In this document: positions 1 through 5,884 of the stretch, in pieces
How positions within the stretch are numbered: position 1 is the stretch's first letter
Layout: each line of letters starts with the position of its first letter
NCBI GenBank assembly: GCA_002413455.1
Contig: DHXA01000113.1
Coordinates: 14,846-20,761, forward strand
Source: Rhodanobacter sp. UBA5168
GTDB lineage: Bacteria; Pseudomonadota; Gammaproteobacteria; Xanthomonadales; Rhodanobacteraceae
Length of the DNA stretch: 5,916 nt
Direction: 5' to 3'
Notes under the pieces: generated by a model
The model's input: the letters and a program-made list of their open reading frames with translations, nothing else
Databases searched by the model: none
Told to the model about the DNA's origin: nothing
Position numbers and translations under genes: made by a program

Positions 1-495
1 CACGTGGTGTTCTCGGTGGAGATTCGCAAGAAGCGCGGCCAGCAGTACTCGGCGATCGGCGGCTTCTTCAAGCAGTTCGAAACGATCCTGATTGCCGCCG
101 ACGAGCGCGACATCATCCGCGTGCGCACCAATGTGCGCGGCGAGGACGACTACCTCTACCCGCTGCGCATGGACAAGCCCGCGATGCGCGCGCTGTTCCT
201 GTCGTACGTGCAGGCCGCGAACACACTGGCCGGCACCCCCGCGTTCTACAACACGATCAGCTCGAACTGCACGACGATCGTCTACCGCATGGCCCGACAG
301 ATCGACTCGGGGCTGCCGTGGGACATGCGCCTGCTGTTCACCGGCTACCTGCCCGAATACCTCTACAGGGTCGGCGCGCTGGATCGCAGCGTCTCCGTCG
401 AGCAGCTGAGTCAGCGTGGGCGCATTACCGACCGGGCGAGAAACACGGCACCGGGCGACGATTTCTCGAAGGCGATCCGCGCGGGACTTCGTTGA
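1..495 (+). CDS. DUF4105 / Lnb N-terminal periplasmic domain protein, 3' part
   Basis: The frame is open from the first base and ends at TGA 493-495, giving the last 164 residues; the start lies outside the window. The fragment matches my memory of the DUF4105 family (now linked to the periplasmic domain of Lnb-type lipoprotein N-acyltransferases): 'VFSVEIRK' near residue 3, a GFFKQFE stretch (21-27), 'AADERDIIRVRTN' (32-44), 'YLYPLRM' (51-57), and the signature 'FYNTISSNCTT' (82-92). Cys90 in the NCTT block is the likely nucleophile of a papain-like fold; this is inferred from the family. The protein should face the periplasm, but its signal peptide or membrane segments are not visible. The last 30 residues are polar and probably disordered. 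It converges on the ribonuclease gene with only 18 bp between stop codons. The family assignment is fairly safe; substrate and role are unknown. Confidence 0.82.
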   Translation, partial: HVVFSVEIRKKRGQQYSAIGGFFKQFETILIAADERDIIRVRTNVRGEDDYLYPLRMDKPAMRALFLSYVQAANTLAGTPAFYNTISSNCTTIVYRMARQIDSGLPWDMRLLFTGYLPEYLYRVGALDRSVSVEQLSQRGRITDRARNTAPGDDFSKAIRAGLR

Positions 496-498
496 TCG

Positions 499-512
499 CG
501 GCATGCATGCCG
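499..512. repeat. 14-bp perfect palindrome between convergent stop codons
   Basis: CGGCATGCATGCCG is a perfect 14-base palindrome. It fills almost all of the 18-bp gap between the DUF4105 stop (ends 495) and the ribonuclease stop (begins 514 on the other strand). As RNA it could fold into a 5-bp stem with a TGCA loop from either strand. There is no T-run on either side, so it is at best a weak bidirectional terminator or RNA-end stabiliser. It may also be chance. Confidence 0.35.
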
Positions 513-513
513 G

Positions 514-1956
514 TCAGCTGGCCAGCTCGAAACGCGTGGTGCGCTTGACCGGATCAGCTTCGACCAGCCTGACCTTGACGTCGGCGCCAAGCGGCAGGCT
601 GGACGTGCTCGACACGCTGGCCTCGATCGCCGGATCGCGCACGATCACGACGCCTTTGCCGGATGCATTGGCGGCCACTTCGACAATCGCACCAGCGAAG
701 ATCTCACCCACGCGCGGCGCCAGCACTGCGGCTTCGGCCAGATCGAGCACGGCCTTCTCGTACTGGCTGGCGCGGTGGCCGGAAGCCTGCATCGTGGCCG
801 GCAGGCCCGGCAATGCGGCGAGCACCCAGGCGGGTACCGGCTGTTTTGCGCACAGCGCCACGCAGACTTCACCGGTATAGCGGTCGACCAGCCGACGCAG
901 CGGCGCCGTGACGTGGGTGTATTCCGCGGCCACCGCCCACTGCATCGGCTGCGCAGGCAGTGCGCCATGGAATGCCACATAGCCGGCGCCGCGCAGCACC
1001 GTGGTGCATGCGGTCAGCATCGCGACATGGGCGTCCTTCGACGGATCGAGCGAGCGGATGAATTCGGGATAACTCAAGGCGTCCGGCCAGTCGATGCCGA
1101 GCGCCTTTGCGGTGATGTGCAGGCGCTGCAGCGACCGCGGCTCGGCTGCGGGCAAGGTGCGCAACAGGCCGACCTTGGCCTGCACCATCAACTGCGCCGC
1201 CGCCATGCCGGTCAGCAGCGAGATCTGTTCGTTCCAGTCCTCGACCGCCAGGCGCGCGCGGAATGTCAGCGACCAGCGGCCATCGGCTACGCCGATCTCC
1301 TGCTCCGGCAGTGGCAGGCTGATGCCGCCGCGCGCCTGCTCGCGCTGCTTGCGAAGCTCGCCGATCTCGCGCAGCACGGCCCACATCGGGTCGGCCGTGC
1401 CGGCGTCGATGCGTCGCTGCACGCCAGCGTAGTCGAGCTTGGCACGACTGCTGACGCGGGCGCGCCGCACATCGATGCTGCTGATCTCGCCGGTTTTGTC
1501 CAGTTCGATCGTCCACAGCAAAGCCGGGCGCATCTGGTCGGGCAGCAGCGAGGTGGCGCTCTCGGACAACACTTTCGGGTGCAGCGGAATCTTGGCGTCG
1601 GCGCCGTACAGCGTCTCGCCGCGGCGGTTCGCTTCCAGATCGACCGGATCGCCGGCGGTCACGAACGCGGCAACGTCGGCAATCGCGTAGTGCACGCGAT
1701 GGCCGCTGTCCGTGCGCTCGACGTACATCGCCTGATCCAGGTCCATCGACTCCGGTGGATCGATCGTGACCAGCGGAATATCGGTTCGATCCAGTGCCGG
1801 CAGTCGCGGCCGCGCGGCCGCCAGGGCGGCGGCGGCCTCGACCTCCGGCGGAAAGGACAGCGGCAGTTTCAGCTGGCTCTGGATATCACGCATGCCATGC
1901 ACGAGCACGGGGTCAGCGGTCGGCTGGATGTGGATGCGACGGGTCGTGGTCGGCAC
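514..1956 (-). CDS. RNB-domain (RNase II/R family) 3'-5' exoribonuclease, short form
   Basis: A 480-residue protein starts at GTG 1956-1954 and ends at TGA 516-514. The RNB catalytic domain spans about residues 57-365. The metal-binding cluster is IDPPESMDLDQA (65-76): D66, D72 and D74 align with D201, D207 and D209 of E. coli RNase II, while the fourth Asp (D210) is Gln75. The block 'YTHVTAPLRRLVDRY' (346-360) supplies Arg354, the counterpart of RNase II Arg500. Residues about 415-478 look like a C-terminal S1/OB-type RNA-binding domain. With 480 residues against about 640 for RNase II, it lacks the two N-terminal cold-shock domains. It should degrade single-stranded RNA processively in the cytoplasm. 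The DLDQA variant is, as I recall, normal for a subfamily found in xanthomonads and actinobacteria, so it is probably active. The GTG was chosen because AGGGA sits 7 nt upstream. The frame stays open further upstream, but that part is low-complexity antisense sequence. Confidence 0.9.
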   Translation of the reverse strand: MPTTTRRIHIQPTADPVLVHGMRDIQSQLKLPLSFPPEVEAAAALAAARPRLPALDRTDIPLVTIDPPESMDLDQAMYVERTDSGHRVHYAIADVAAFVTAGDPVDLEANRRGETLYGADAKIPLHPKVLSESATSLLPDQMRPALLWTIELDKTGEISSIDVRRARVSSRAKLDYAGVQRRIDAGTADPMWAVLREIGELRKQREQARGGISLPLPEQEIGVADGRWSLTFRARLAVEDWNEQISLLTGMAAAQLMVQAKVGLLRTLPAAEPRSLQRLHITAKALGIDWPDALSYPEFIRSLDPSKDAHVAMLTACTTVLRGAGYVAFHGALPAQPMQWAVAAEYTHVTAPLRRLVDRYTGEVCVALCAKQPVPAWVLAALPGLPATMQASGHRASQYEKAVLDLAEAAVLAPRVGEIFAGAIVEVAANASGKGVVIVRDPAIEASVSSTSSLPLGADVKVRLVEADPVKRTTRFELAS

Positions 1957-1963
1957 GGGCGAT

Positions 1964-1968
1964 TCCCT
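1964..1968 (-). promoter_or_regulatory. ribosome binding site deciding the GTG start of the ribonuclease
   Basis: On the minus strand AGGGA is followed by 7 nt and then GTG (1956-1954). No ATG with a comparable site lies nearby: the next in-frame ATG downstream (codon 22, 'GMRDIQ') would remove conserved N-terminal sequence. This site fixes the start. Confidence 0.6.
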
Positions 1969-2030
1969 GGGCGCGGTGTCTATCGATGGTTCAGGGCCTG
2001 TGCCTCGCCCCCCGTTGTTGCGGCTTTCAA

Positions 2031-2040
2031 AAATATACAC
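2031..2040. promoter_or_regulatory. AT-rich core of the divergent promoter region (weak -10 candidates)
   Basis: The 162-bp gap between the divergent ribonuclease and acetyltransferase starts is GC-rich except for AAATATACAC. It offers TATACA (2034-2039) reading right and TATATT (2037-2032) reading left, each about 65-75 nt from the respective start after allowing for a start site. Neither has a recognisable -35 hexamer at 16-18 bp. Position and composition are the only support. Confidence 0.28.
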
Positions 2041-2118
2041 GGGTCGGCGGGGACTTCCACGGTCGCCGCGCAAGGTGTAGAAACGGCGTCGATACCTCCG
2101 CCACTCCATCGACTCCCC

Positions 2119-2592
2119 ATGACTGACACGTCCCTGCTGATTCGTCTGGCCGAAGACGACGACGACTTCATCCTTGCGCTGGTGCCGCGTTTTGTGGACT
2201 TCACGCTGCCGCCGTGGCGGCGCCGGCACGAATGTATCGAGGGCATCCGCAACGATCTGCTGCGGCATCTGGAAGATCAGCCGGCCAACAGTTTCCTGTT
2301 CGTGGCCGAAAATGTGGACGGCGAGCGGGTCGGCTTCATCCACCTGCAGCGCACCGCGGATTTCTTCACCGGCCGCAGCAATTGCCACATCTCCGATCTG
2401 GCGGTTGCGCCGAAGCACGAAGGCAACGGCATCGGCCAGGCGCTGCTGACCCACGCCGAGGCATGGGCGCGGGAGCATCATTGCCAGCTGGTGACACTGG
2501 CGGTGTTTCCCGGCAACGATCGGGCTCGTGCGCTGTACGAGGCCGCCGGCTACGCGCCGGATCTGCTCAGGCTGGCCAAGCCGGTGCACTGA
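2119..2592 (+). CDS. GNAT-family N-acetyltransferase
   Basis: A 157-residue protein that should transfer an acetyl group from acetyl-CoA to an amine; the substrate cannot be read from sequence. Motif A is clear: 'HISDLAVAPKHEGNGIGQAL' (90-109) holds the beta-4 strand and the acetyl-CoA pyrophosphate loop, here EGNGIG instead of the usual (R/Q)xxGxG. Motif B is 'NDRARALYEAAGYAP' (133-147), the usual end of the fold. The preceding beta strands are 'SFLFVAE' (58-64) and 'RVGFIHLQ' (70-77). Length is typical of a single GNAT domain. ATG 2119 is the only plausible start: the frame is open far upstream, but that is antisense to the ribonuclease, and no ATG, GTG or TTG lies just upstream. There is no clear Shine-Dalgarno before it (CCATCGACTCCCC), so translation may be weak or leaderless. 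It is divergent from the ribonuclease gene and followed at once by a strong hairpin terminator. Confidence 0.88.
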   Translation: MTDTSLLIRLAEDDDDFILALVPRFVDFTLPPWRRRHECIEGIRNDLLRHLEDQPANSFLFVAENVDGERVGFIHLQRTADFFTGRSNCHISDLAVAPKHEGNGIGQALLTHAEAWAREHHCQLVTLAVFPGNDRARALYEAAGYAPDLLRLAKPVH

Positions 2593-2598
2593 CCGAAA

Positions 2599-2628
2599 CG
2601 AAGAAGCCGCCCGAGGGCGGCTTCTTCG
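2599..2628. terminator. bidirectional hairpin terminator
   Basis: A perfect 13-bp stem (2599-2611 paired with 2616-2628; core GAAGAAGCCGCC / GGCGGCTTCTTC) closes a CGAG tetraloop. It lies in the 60-bp gap between the convergent acetyltransferase (stop 2592) and SapC-family gene (stop at 2653 on the other strand). Only 6 bases separate the acetyltransferase stop from the stem. There is no long T-tract; the minus-strand side has TTT just past the stem. The A-rich/T-rich lower stem gives each transcript a partly U-containing 3' arm. It should end transcription from both sides. Confidence 0.85.
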
Positions 2629-2652
2629 CGATCATGTCGATGAGGGCAACGA

Positions 2653-3435
2653 TCAGTTGGTGGCGCCACCGGCAGCCGCTTCCGCCTGCTCACGGTCATC
2701 CAGGCGCTGGGCCAGGCGGTCGATGTTCGCCAGCGACAGCAGATGCGCATAAACCCAGCCGAGCACGCCTTCGCGCAGGAACTCGTGGGTGACCTTCTCG
2801 TCCAGCGCGCGCAGCTTTTCCTCGCTGACCACGAACAGGCCATTGAGGTTGATCGCCTTGCCCTCCTTGCCGTCCTTGCCGTCTTTCTGCAGGCGGACGT
2901 TGCGCGGCTCCAGCAGGTCATGCTTGAGCAGTTGCTCCATGAACCACCTGGTGCGCGCGACGTTCTGCTGGAACTCGCCGAGGAAACCCACCGCCTTGGT
3001 CAGCATTTCACTGTCGGTGCCGTCTTCCAGGAACAGGCGCTCGCCATCACTGCTGTTGAAGCCTTCGTAGCGTTCGTCGAGGAACACGGTGAAGTCGTCG
3101 CCTTCCTGCTCGGCCGGCTTTTCGGCCAGCACGAACGGATAGCGGCGCACGAAGGCCGGCATGTAGGTGTTCGGCGCCCACTGGCCTTCGGCATCGACAT
3201 ACAGGTTTTCGTTCTGGCGCAGACCCAGCAAAGCCACCGGCCCGGCGCTGGCCATGTCGGTGCCGGCAAAAACGATCAGCAGATCGCGCGCCGCGACGCC
3301 GAACTCCACGCCGGTCAGCGGAACCGAGTGCGCATTCATCGCGAACTTCACGTTCGGCACGCCCTTCAGGCGCAGATCCTTGTGTTCGGCACGGTTGAGC
3401 GGCACCGGGTGCTCGTAGAAAAGAACTTCAGCCAC
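2653..3435 (-). CDS. SapC-family protein
   Basis: A 260-residue protein starts at GTG 3435-3433, with AGAGG ending 8 nt upstream on the minus strand. It matches the SapC family (PF07277) as I remember it: 'HKDLRLK' (18-24), 'HSVPLTGVEFGVAARDLLIVF' region (36-56), 'PVALLGLRQNENLYVDAEG' (66-84), and 'YMPAFVRRYPF' (91-101), followed by a variable C-terminal half. The name comes from a Campylobacter S-layer locus; the biochemical role is not established. In gammaproteobacteria such genes often sit near TonB-dependent receptors, but none is seen here. There is no signal peptide or membrane segment, so it appears cytoplasmic. The C-terminal half has a lysine/glycine/acidic repeat (KDGKDGKEGK, 184-193) between helical stretches and ends in an alanine/glycine tail. 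Databases sometimes mislabel this family as a peptide transport permease; the soluble sequence argues against that. It converges on the acetyltransferase and diverges from the HNH gene. Confidence 0.85.
   Translation of the reverse strand: MAEVLFYEHPVPLNRAEHKDLRLKGVPNVKFAMNAHSVPLTGVEFGVAARDLLIVFAGTDMASAGPVALLGLRQNENLYVDAEGQWAPNTYMPAFVRRYPFVLAEKPAEQEGDDFTVFLDERYEGFNSSDGERLFLEDGTDSEMLTKAVGFLGEFQQNVARTRWFMEQLLKHDLLEPRNVRLQKDGKDGKEGKAINLNGLFVVSEEKLRALDEKVTHEFLREGVLGWVYAHLLSLANIDRLAQRLDDREQAEAAAGGATN
2854..2880 (-). repeat. 9-bp tandem repeat inside the SapC-family gene
   Basis: Three near-identical 9-bp units (plus-strand CGCCTTGCC, CTCCTTGCC, GTCCTTGCC) are followed by a degenerate fourth (GTCTTTCTG, 2881-2889). 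On the coding strand they read (GAC/GAG) GGC AAG and encode DGK-DGK-EGK, residues 185-193. Because the unit is a multiple of three, a gain or loss by slippage would change loop length without breaking the frame. Confidence 0.7.
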
Positions 3436-3442
3436 GTTACTT

Positions 3443-3448
3443 ACCTCT
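3443..3448 (-). promoter_or_regulatory. ribosome binding site of the SapC-family gene
   Basis: The minus strand reads AGAGGT, then AAGTAAC, then GTG (3435-3433). This good Shine-Dalgarno at normal spacing settles the choice of the GTG start. Confidence 0.65.
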
Positions 3449-3518
3449 GCCCCCGCCGTGCCGGGTCACCACCGAAGCGCCCCTACCAAACCCGGCGTCA
3501 GGTCTGTGTTGACTGGCA

Positions 3519-3527
3519 ATCATATCA
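3519..3527 (-). promoter_or_regulatory. candidate extended -10 promoter for the SapC-family gene
   Basis: On the minus strand TGATATGAT combines a TATGAT -10 hexamer (one mismatch to TATAAT) with the extended TGn element directly before it. Transcription would begin near 3512, leaving a leader of about 75 nt before GTG 3435. No convincing -35 is seen (TCGCCG at 17-bp spacing), which an extended -10 can tolerate. Confidence 0.45.
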
Positions 3528-3574
3528 GCGCTTCCGCGCGGCGGCGACTGTCCTGCCCGGGGGCCTTGCCGCAT

Positions 3575-3591
3575 TTGCATGCGAATTGCAA
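3575..3591. repeat. 17-bp interrupted palindrome upstream of the HNH gene
   Basis: TTGCA-N7-TGCAA lies in the most AT-rich part of the 239-bp divergent gap, about 85 bp before the HNH start. A possible -10 (TATGCT, 3603-3608) begins 11 bp to its right. The geometry resembles a small dimeric operator, but the arms are only 5 bp, so chance is quite possible. Confidence 0.25.
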
Positions 3592-3674
3592 CGAAATTGT
3601 TCTATGCTGGCTCCAGACAAGCATTCCGCAATACTGAAACGCTCTTTCGAAGCCCTGGCTGAAGGACGATTTAC

Positions 3675-4274
3675 ATGCTGATGGAAGTGCCAAGTCGGGC
3701 CGACCTCAATGCGACCCGCGTGTTGTCGCTGGACGCCGCCGGCCGCATCCTTGACTGGATCAGCTGGCAGGACGCGGTTTGCCTGTACGTCCGCGACGCC
3801 GTTGCCTGGACGCTGGGCGACCCGTGCCTCACCGTGCATGGCGGCCATAATCGCCTGCTCGGCGCGCAGAGCTACATCGATCTGCATCCGATCATCGCCA
3901 GCACCGGCCACTGCCGGGAGCATGCGATCGATCCGGCCCCCGCGCTCACCAACACCGCGCTGTTCGCCCGTGACCGCCACATCTGCCTGTATTGCGGCGA
4001 ACACTTCAGCCGCGCCGAACTGACCCGTGACCATGTGCTGCCGATCTCCAAGCACGGCAAGGACGAATGGGAAAACGTGGTCAGCGCCTGCCTCGCCTGC
4101 AACCTGAAAAAGAGCAACCGCACCCCACAGCAGGCCAACATGCCGTTGCTGGCCGTGCCGTACCGGCCGAGCTGGGTCGAGCACCTGATCCTGTCCAACC
4201 GCAACATCCTGGCCGATCAGATGGAGTTCCTGGTCAGCCGGCTGCCGCGCGACCGGCGCCCTATCTCCGCCTGA
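3675..4274 (+). CDS. HNH endonuclease-like protein
   Basis: A 199-residue protein starts at ATG 3675, with AAGGA (3662-3666) 8 nt upstream; an ATG two codons later is a poorer choice. The C-terminal half is an HNH beta-beta-alpha-metal domain with a four-Cys zinc site: CLYC (C104, C107) and CLAC (C139, C142). Between them are the catalytic-type 'TRDHVLPISKHG' (117-128; H120) and 'WENVVSAC' (132-139; N134). The third position of the HNH triad is Asn143, so the form is HNN. The N-terminal part ('RVLSLDAAGRILDWISWQDAV', about 15-35) resembles the N-terminal segment of the widespread stand-alone HNH family, whose members open with a 'VLN..YEPL....WQ.A' motif. It would bind and nick or cut DNA in the cytoplasm if active, but the biological role of these solitary genes is unknown. 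No methylase or toxin partner is adjacent. It is convergent with the iron permease-family gene, overlapping by 14 bp at the 3' ends. Confidence 0.87.
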   Translation: MLMEVPSRADLNATRVLSLDAAGRILDWISWQDAVCLYVRDAVAWTLGDPCLTVHGGHNRLLGAQSYIDLHPIIASTGHCREHAIDPAPALTNTALFARDRHICLYCGEHFSRAELTRDHVLPISKHGKDEWENVVSACLACNLKKSNRTPQQANMPLLAVPYRPSWVEHLILSNRNILADQMEFLVSRLPRDRRPISA

Positions 4275-4707
4275 TCTTGGTCCGAGAGGGTTCTCCCTCA
4301 TCGTTGTGCAGGTCGCCGACATCCTGTTCGATCGTCTCCAGCGTGCTGTATGCGGCCTGCGCCAGCTTGCAGTAATGCTTGCGGATGCGGTCCAGGTCGT
4401 CCTCGTCCAGCTCTTCCAGATTCAACAGCGCATTGTGGCCCTTGCTGGTGCGGATCAACTCGTCCAGCTTGATCTGCAACGCCGCGGAGTCGCGGTTCTG
4501 GCTGCTCTGGATCAGAAACACCATCAGAAACGTGATGATCGTGGTGGACGTGTTGATTACCAGCTGCCAGGTATCGCCGAAGCCGAACAGCGGTCCGGTG
4601 GCCGCCCATACCGCCACCAGCGTTGCGGCGAGGATGAAGGCCATCGGCTTGCCAGCCTGGCGTGAGGTGGCTTCGGCGAAACGGCGAAACAGCTTGCGTA
4701 CGGACAT
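4261..4707 (-). CDS. low-affinity iron permease family membrane protein
   Basis: A 148-residue protein starts at ATG 4707-4705, with AGGGA 8 nt upstream on the minus strand, and ends at TAG 4263-4261. Two hydrophobic helices are evident: about residues 22-41 (AFILAATLVAVWAATGPLF) and 49-67 (LVINTSTTIITFLMVFLIQ). The loop 'FGFGDTWQLVINT' and the following 'SSQNRDSAALQIKLDELIR' (68-86) are the hallmark of the family PF04120. The C-terminal part, from about 87, is acidic and helical ('NLEELDEDDLDRIRKHY', 96-112) and probably cytoplasmic, ending in a basic RRR. The family name derives from yeast Fet4. The bacterial protein is far smaller and iron transport by it is not shown, so the function should be treated as unknown. 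It sits in the inner membrane, divergent from dxs with 144 bp between starts. No Fur-like palindrome is obvious in that gap. Confidence 0.87.
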   Translation of the reverse strand: MSVRKLFRRFAEATSRQAGKPMAFILAATLVAVWAATGPLFGFGDTWQLVINTSTTIITFLMVFLIQSSQNRDSAALQIKLDELIRTSKGHNALLNLEELDEDDLDRIRKHYCKLAQAAYSTLETIEQDVGDLHNDEGEPSRTKIRRR

Positions 4708-4851
4708 GGTCGGGTTCCCTGATGGAAGACTTCGCCCAGCGTTGCCTCAGGGGTGTGTGCGCCATGTGGAGAAATGTTTACGGCGGCCCTGCCCCGGTCC
4801 GTTCAGATGTCCGCCCTTGCCCCGCCCCGCCGCTGGGCCAACAATACGCAG

Positions 4852-5884
4852 ATGAACGACCTCTCCCACTACCCCCACCTGGCGTCGATCGAGATCCCGG
4901 CCGATCTGCGCCGCGTCCCCGATGACGAGCTGCCTGCCGTGGCCGGCGAGCTGCGCCAGTACCTGATCGAGGCCGTCGCCAGCTCCGGCGGCCACTTCGG
5001 CGCGGGCCTGGGCGTGGTGGAACTGACCGTGGCGCTGCACCATGAATTCGACACGCCGCACGACCGGCTTGTGTGGGATGTCGGCCACCAGTGCTATCCG
5101 CACAAGATCCTCACCGGCCGCCGCGACCGCATCACCTCGATCAAGAAAAAAGACGGCCTGGCACCGTTTCCCCGCCGCGAGGAAAGCGAGTATGACACCT
5201 TTGGCGTCGGCCATTCGTCCACCTCGATCTCGGCCGCGCTGGGCATGGCGATCGCCGCGCAGCGCAAGGGTGATCAGCGCAAGGTCGTGGCGGTGATCGG
5301 CGACGGCGCGATGACGGCAGGCATGGCGTTCGAGGCACTCAACCACGGCGGCGACGTCGAGCCGAACATGCTGGTGGTGTTCAACGACAACGGCATGTCG
5401 ATCAGCGAGAACGTCGGCGCATTGACCAAGATGATGGCCCGCGCGATGGCCAGCCGCCGGCTCAACGAATGGCGCGAACGGGCCAAGCGGGCGATCCCGA
5501 AACAGTCGTTCTTCGGCCGCTGGTTCAAGCGCTGGGAAGAACACGCCAAAGGCATGTTCGTGCCCAGCACTTTGTTCGAGGAACTGGGTTTTCATTACAC
5601 CGGCCCGATCGACGGCCACAACATCCCGCAACTTTTGCAGGCGCTGCGCACGGTGAAGAACCTGCCTGGCCCGCAACTGCTGCATGTGATCACCACCAAG
5701 GGCAAGGGCTACGCGCCGGCCGAACAGGCGCAGATCGAATACCACGCGGTCGGCCCGTTCGATCCGCAGGCCGGGCTGGTGAAGAAGAACGCGCCGGCCA
5801 AGCCGACCTATACCGACATTTTCGGCGACTGGCTGTGTGATCAGGCCGCGGCCGACGAACGCCTGCTGGCGATCACGCCTGCGA
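4852..5884 (+). CDS. dxs: 1-deoxy-D-xylulose-5-phosphate synthase, 5' part (truncated by contig end)
   Basis: The enzyme condenses pyruvate and glyceraldehyde 3-phosphate to DXP, the first step of the MEP isoprenoid pathway and a precursor for thiamine and pyridoxal, using thiamine diphosphate and Mg2+. The 344 codons seen cover a little over half of the usual 620-640. Visible landmarks are '[11 protein letters not shown]' (44-54, His48 = E. coli His49), '[20 protein letters not shown]' (74-93), '[20 protein letters not shown]' (112-131), the ThDP/Mg motif GDGAMTAG (150-157) with 'NDNGMSIS' (178-185), 'GPIDGHN' (251-257), and '[11 protein letters not shown]' (281-291). The pyrimidine-binding and transketolase C-terminal domains are absent. 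Base 5884 is the last genomic base; the frame stays open to 5916 only through adapter sequence. The start at 4852 places '[14 protein letters not shown]' at the N-terminus as in relatives. An in-frame ATG at 4807 would add 15 residues; neither start has a strong Shine-Dalgarno. Confidence 0.95.

Noticed and set aside
775..2118. Long open plus-strand frame running into the acetyltransferase, as if a 605-residue fusion protein
   Set aside because: This part is antisense to the well-supported RNB ribonuclease, is rich in Arg/Gln/His typical of GC-rich shadow frames, and has no recognisable domain before the GNAT start at 2119.
1957..2589. Minus-strand extension of the ribonuclease frame upstream of GTG 1956 (about 211 codons)
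   Set aside because: It is antisense to the acetyltransferase, resembles no cold-shock domain, and the GTG at 1956 has a good ribosome binding site.
3509..3526. Plus-strand TTGACT (3509-3514) as the -35 of an HNH promoter
   Set aside because: There is no -10-like hexamer 16-18 bp downstream (sequence is GC-rich), so it is not supported.
2743..3681. 312-codon plus-strand frame across the SapC-family gene
   Set aside because: It is antisense to the conserved SapC-family sequence and has no recognisable motif.
3525..4322. 265-codon minus-strand frame across the HNH gene
   Set aside because: It is a shadow of a gene with intact zinc and HNH motifs and a good ribosome binding site; its own translation shows no family features.
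4708..4851. Promoters or a Fur box in the gap between the iron permease-family gene and dxs
   Set aside because: I found no hexamer pair with proper spacing and no Fur-like palindrome; only a short AT-rich patch around 4771-4780.
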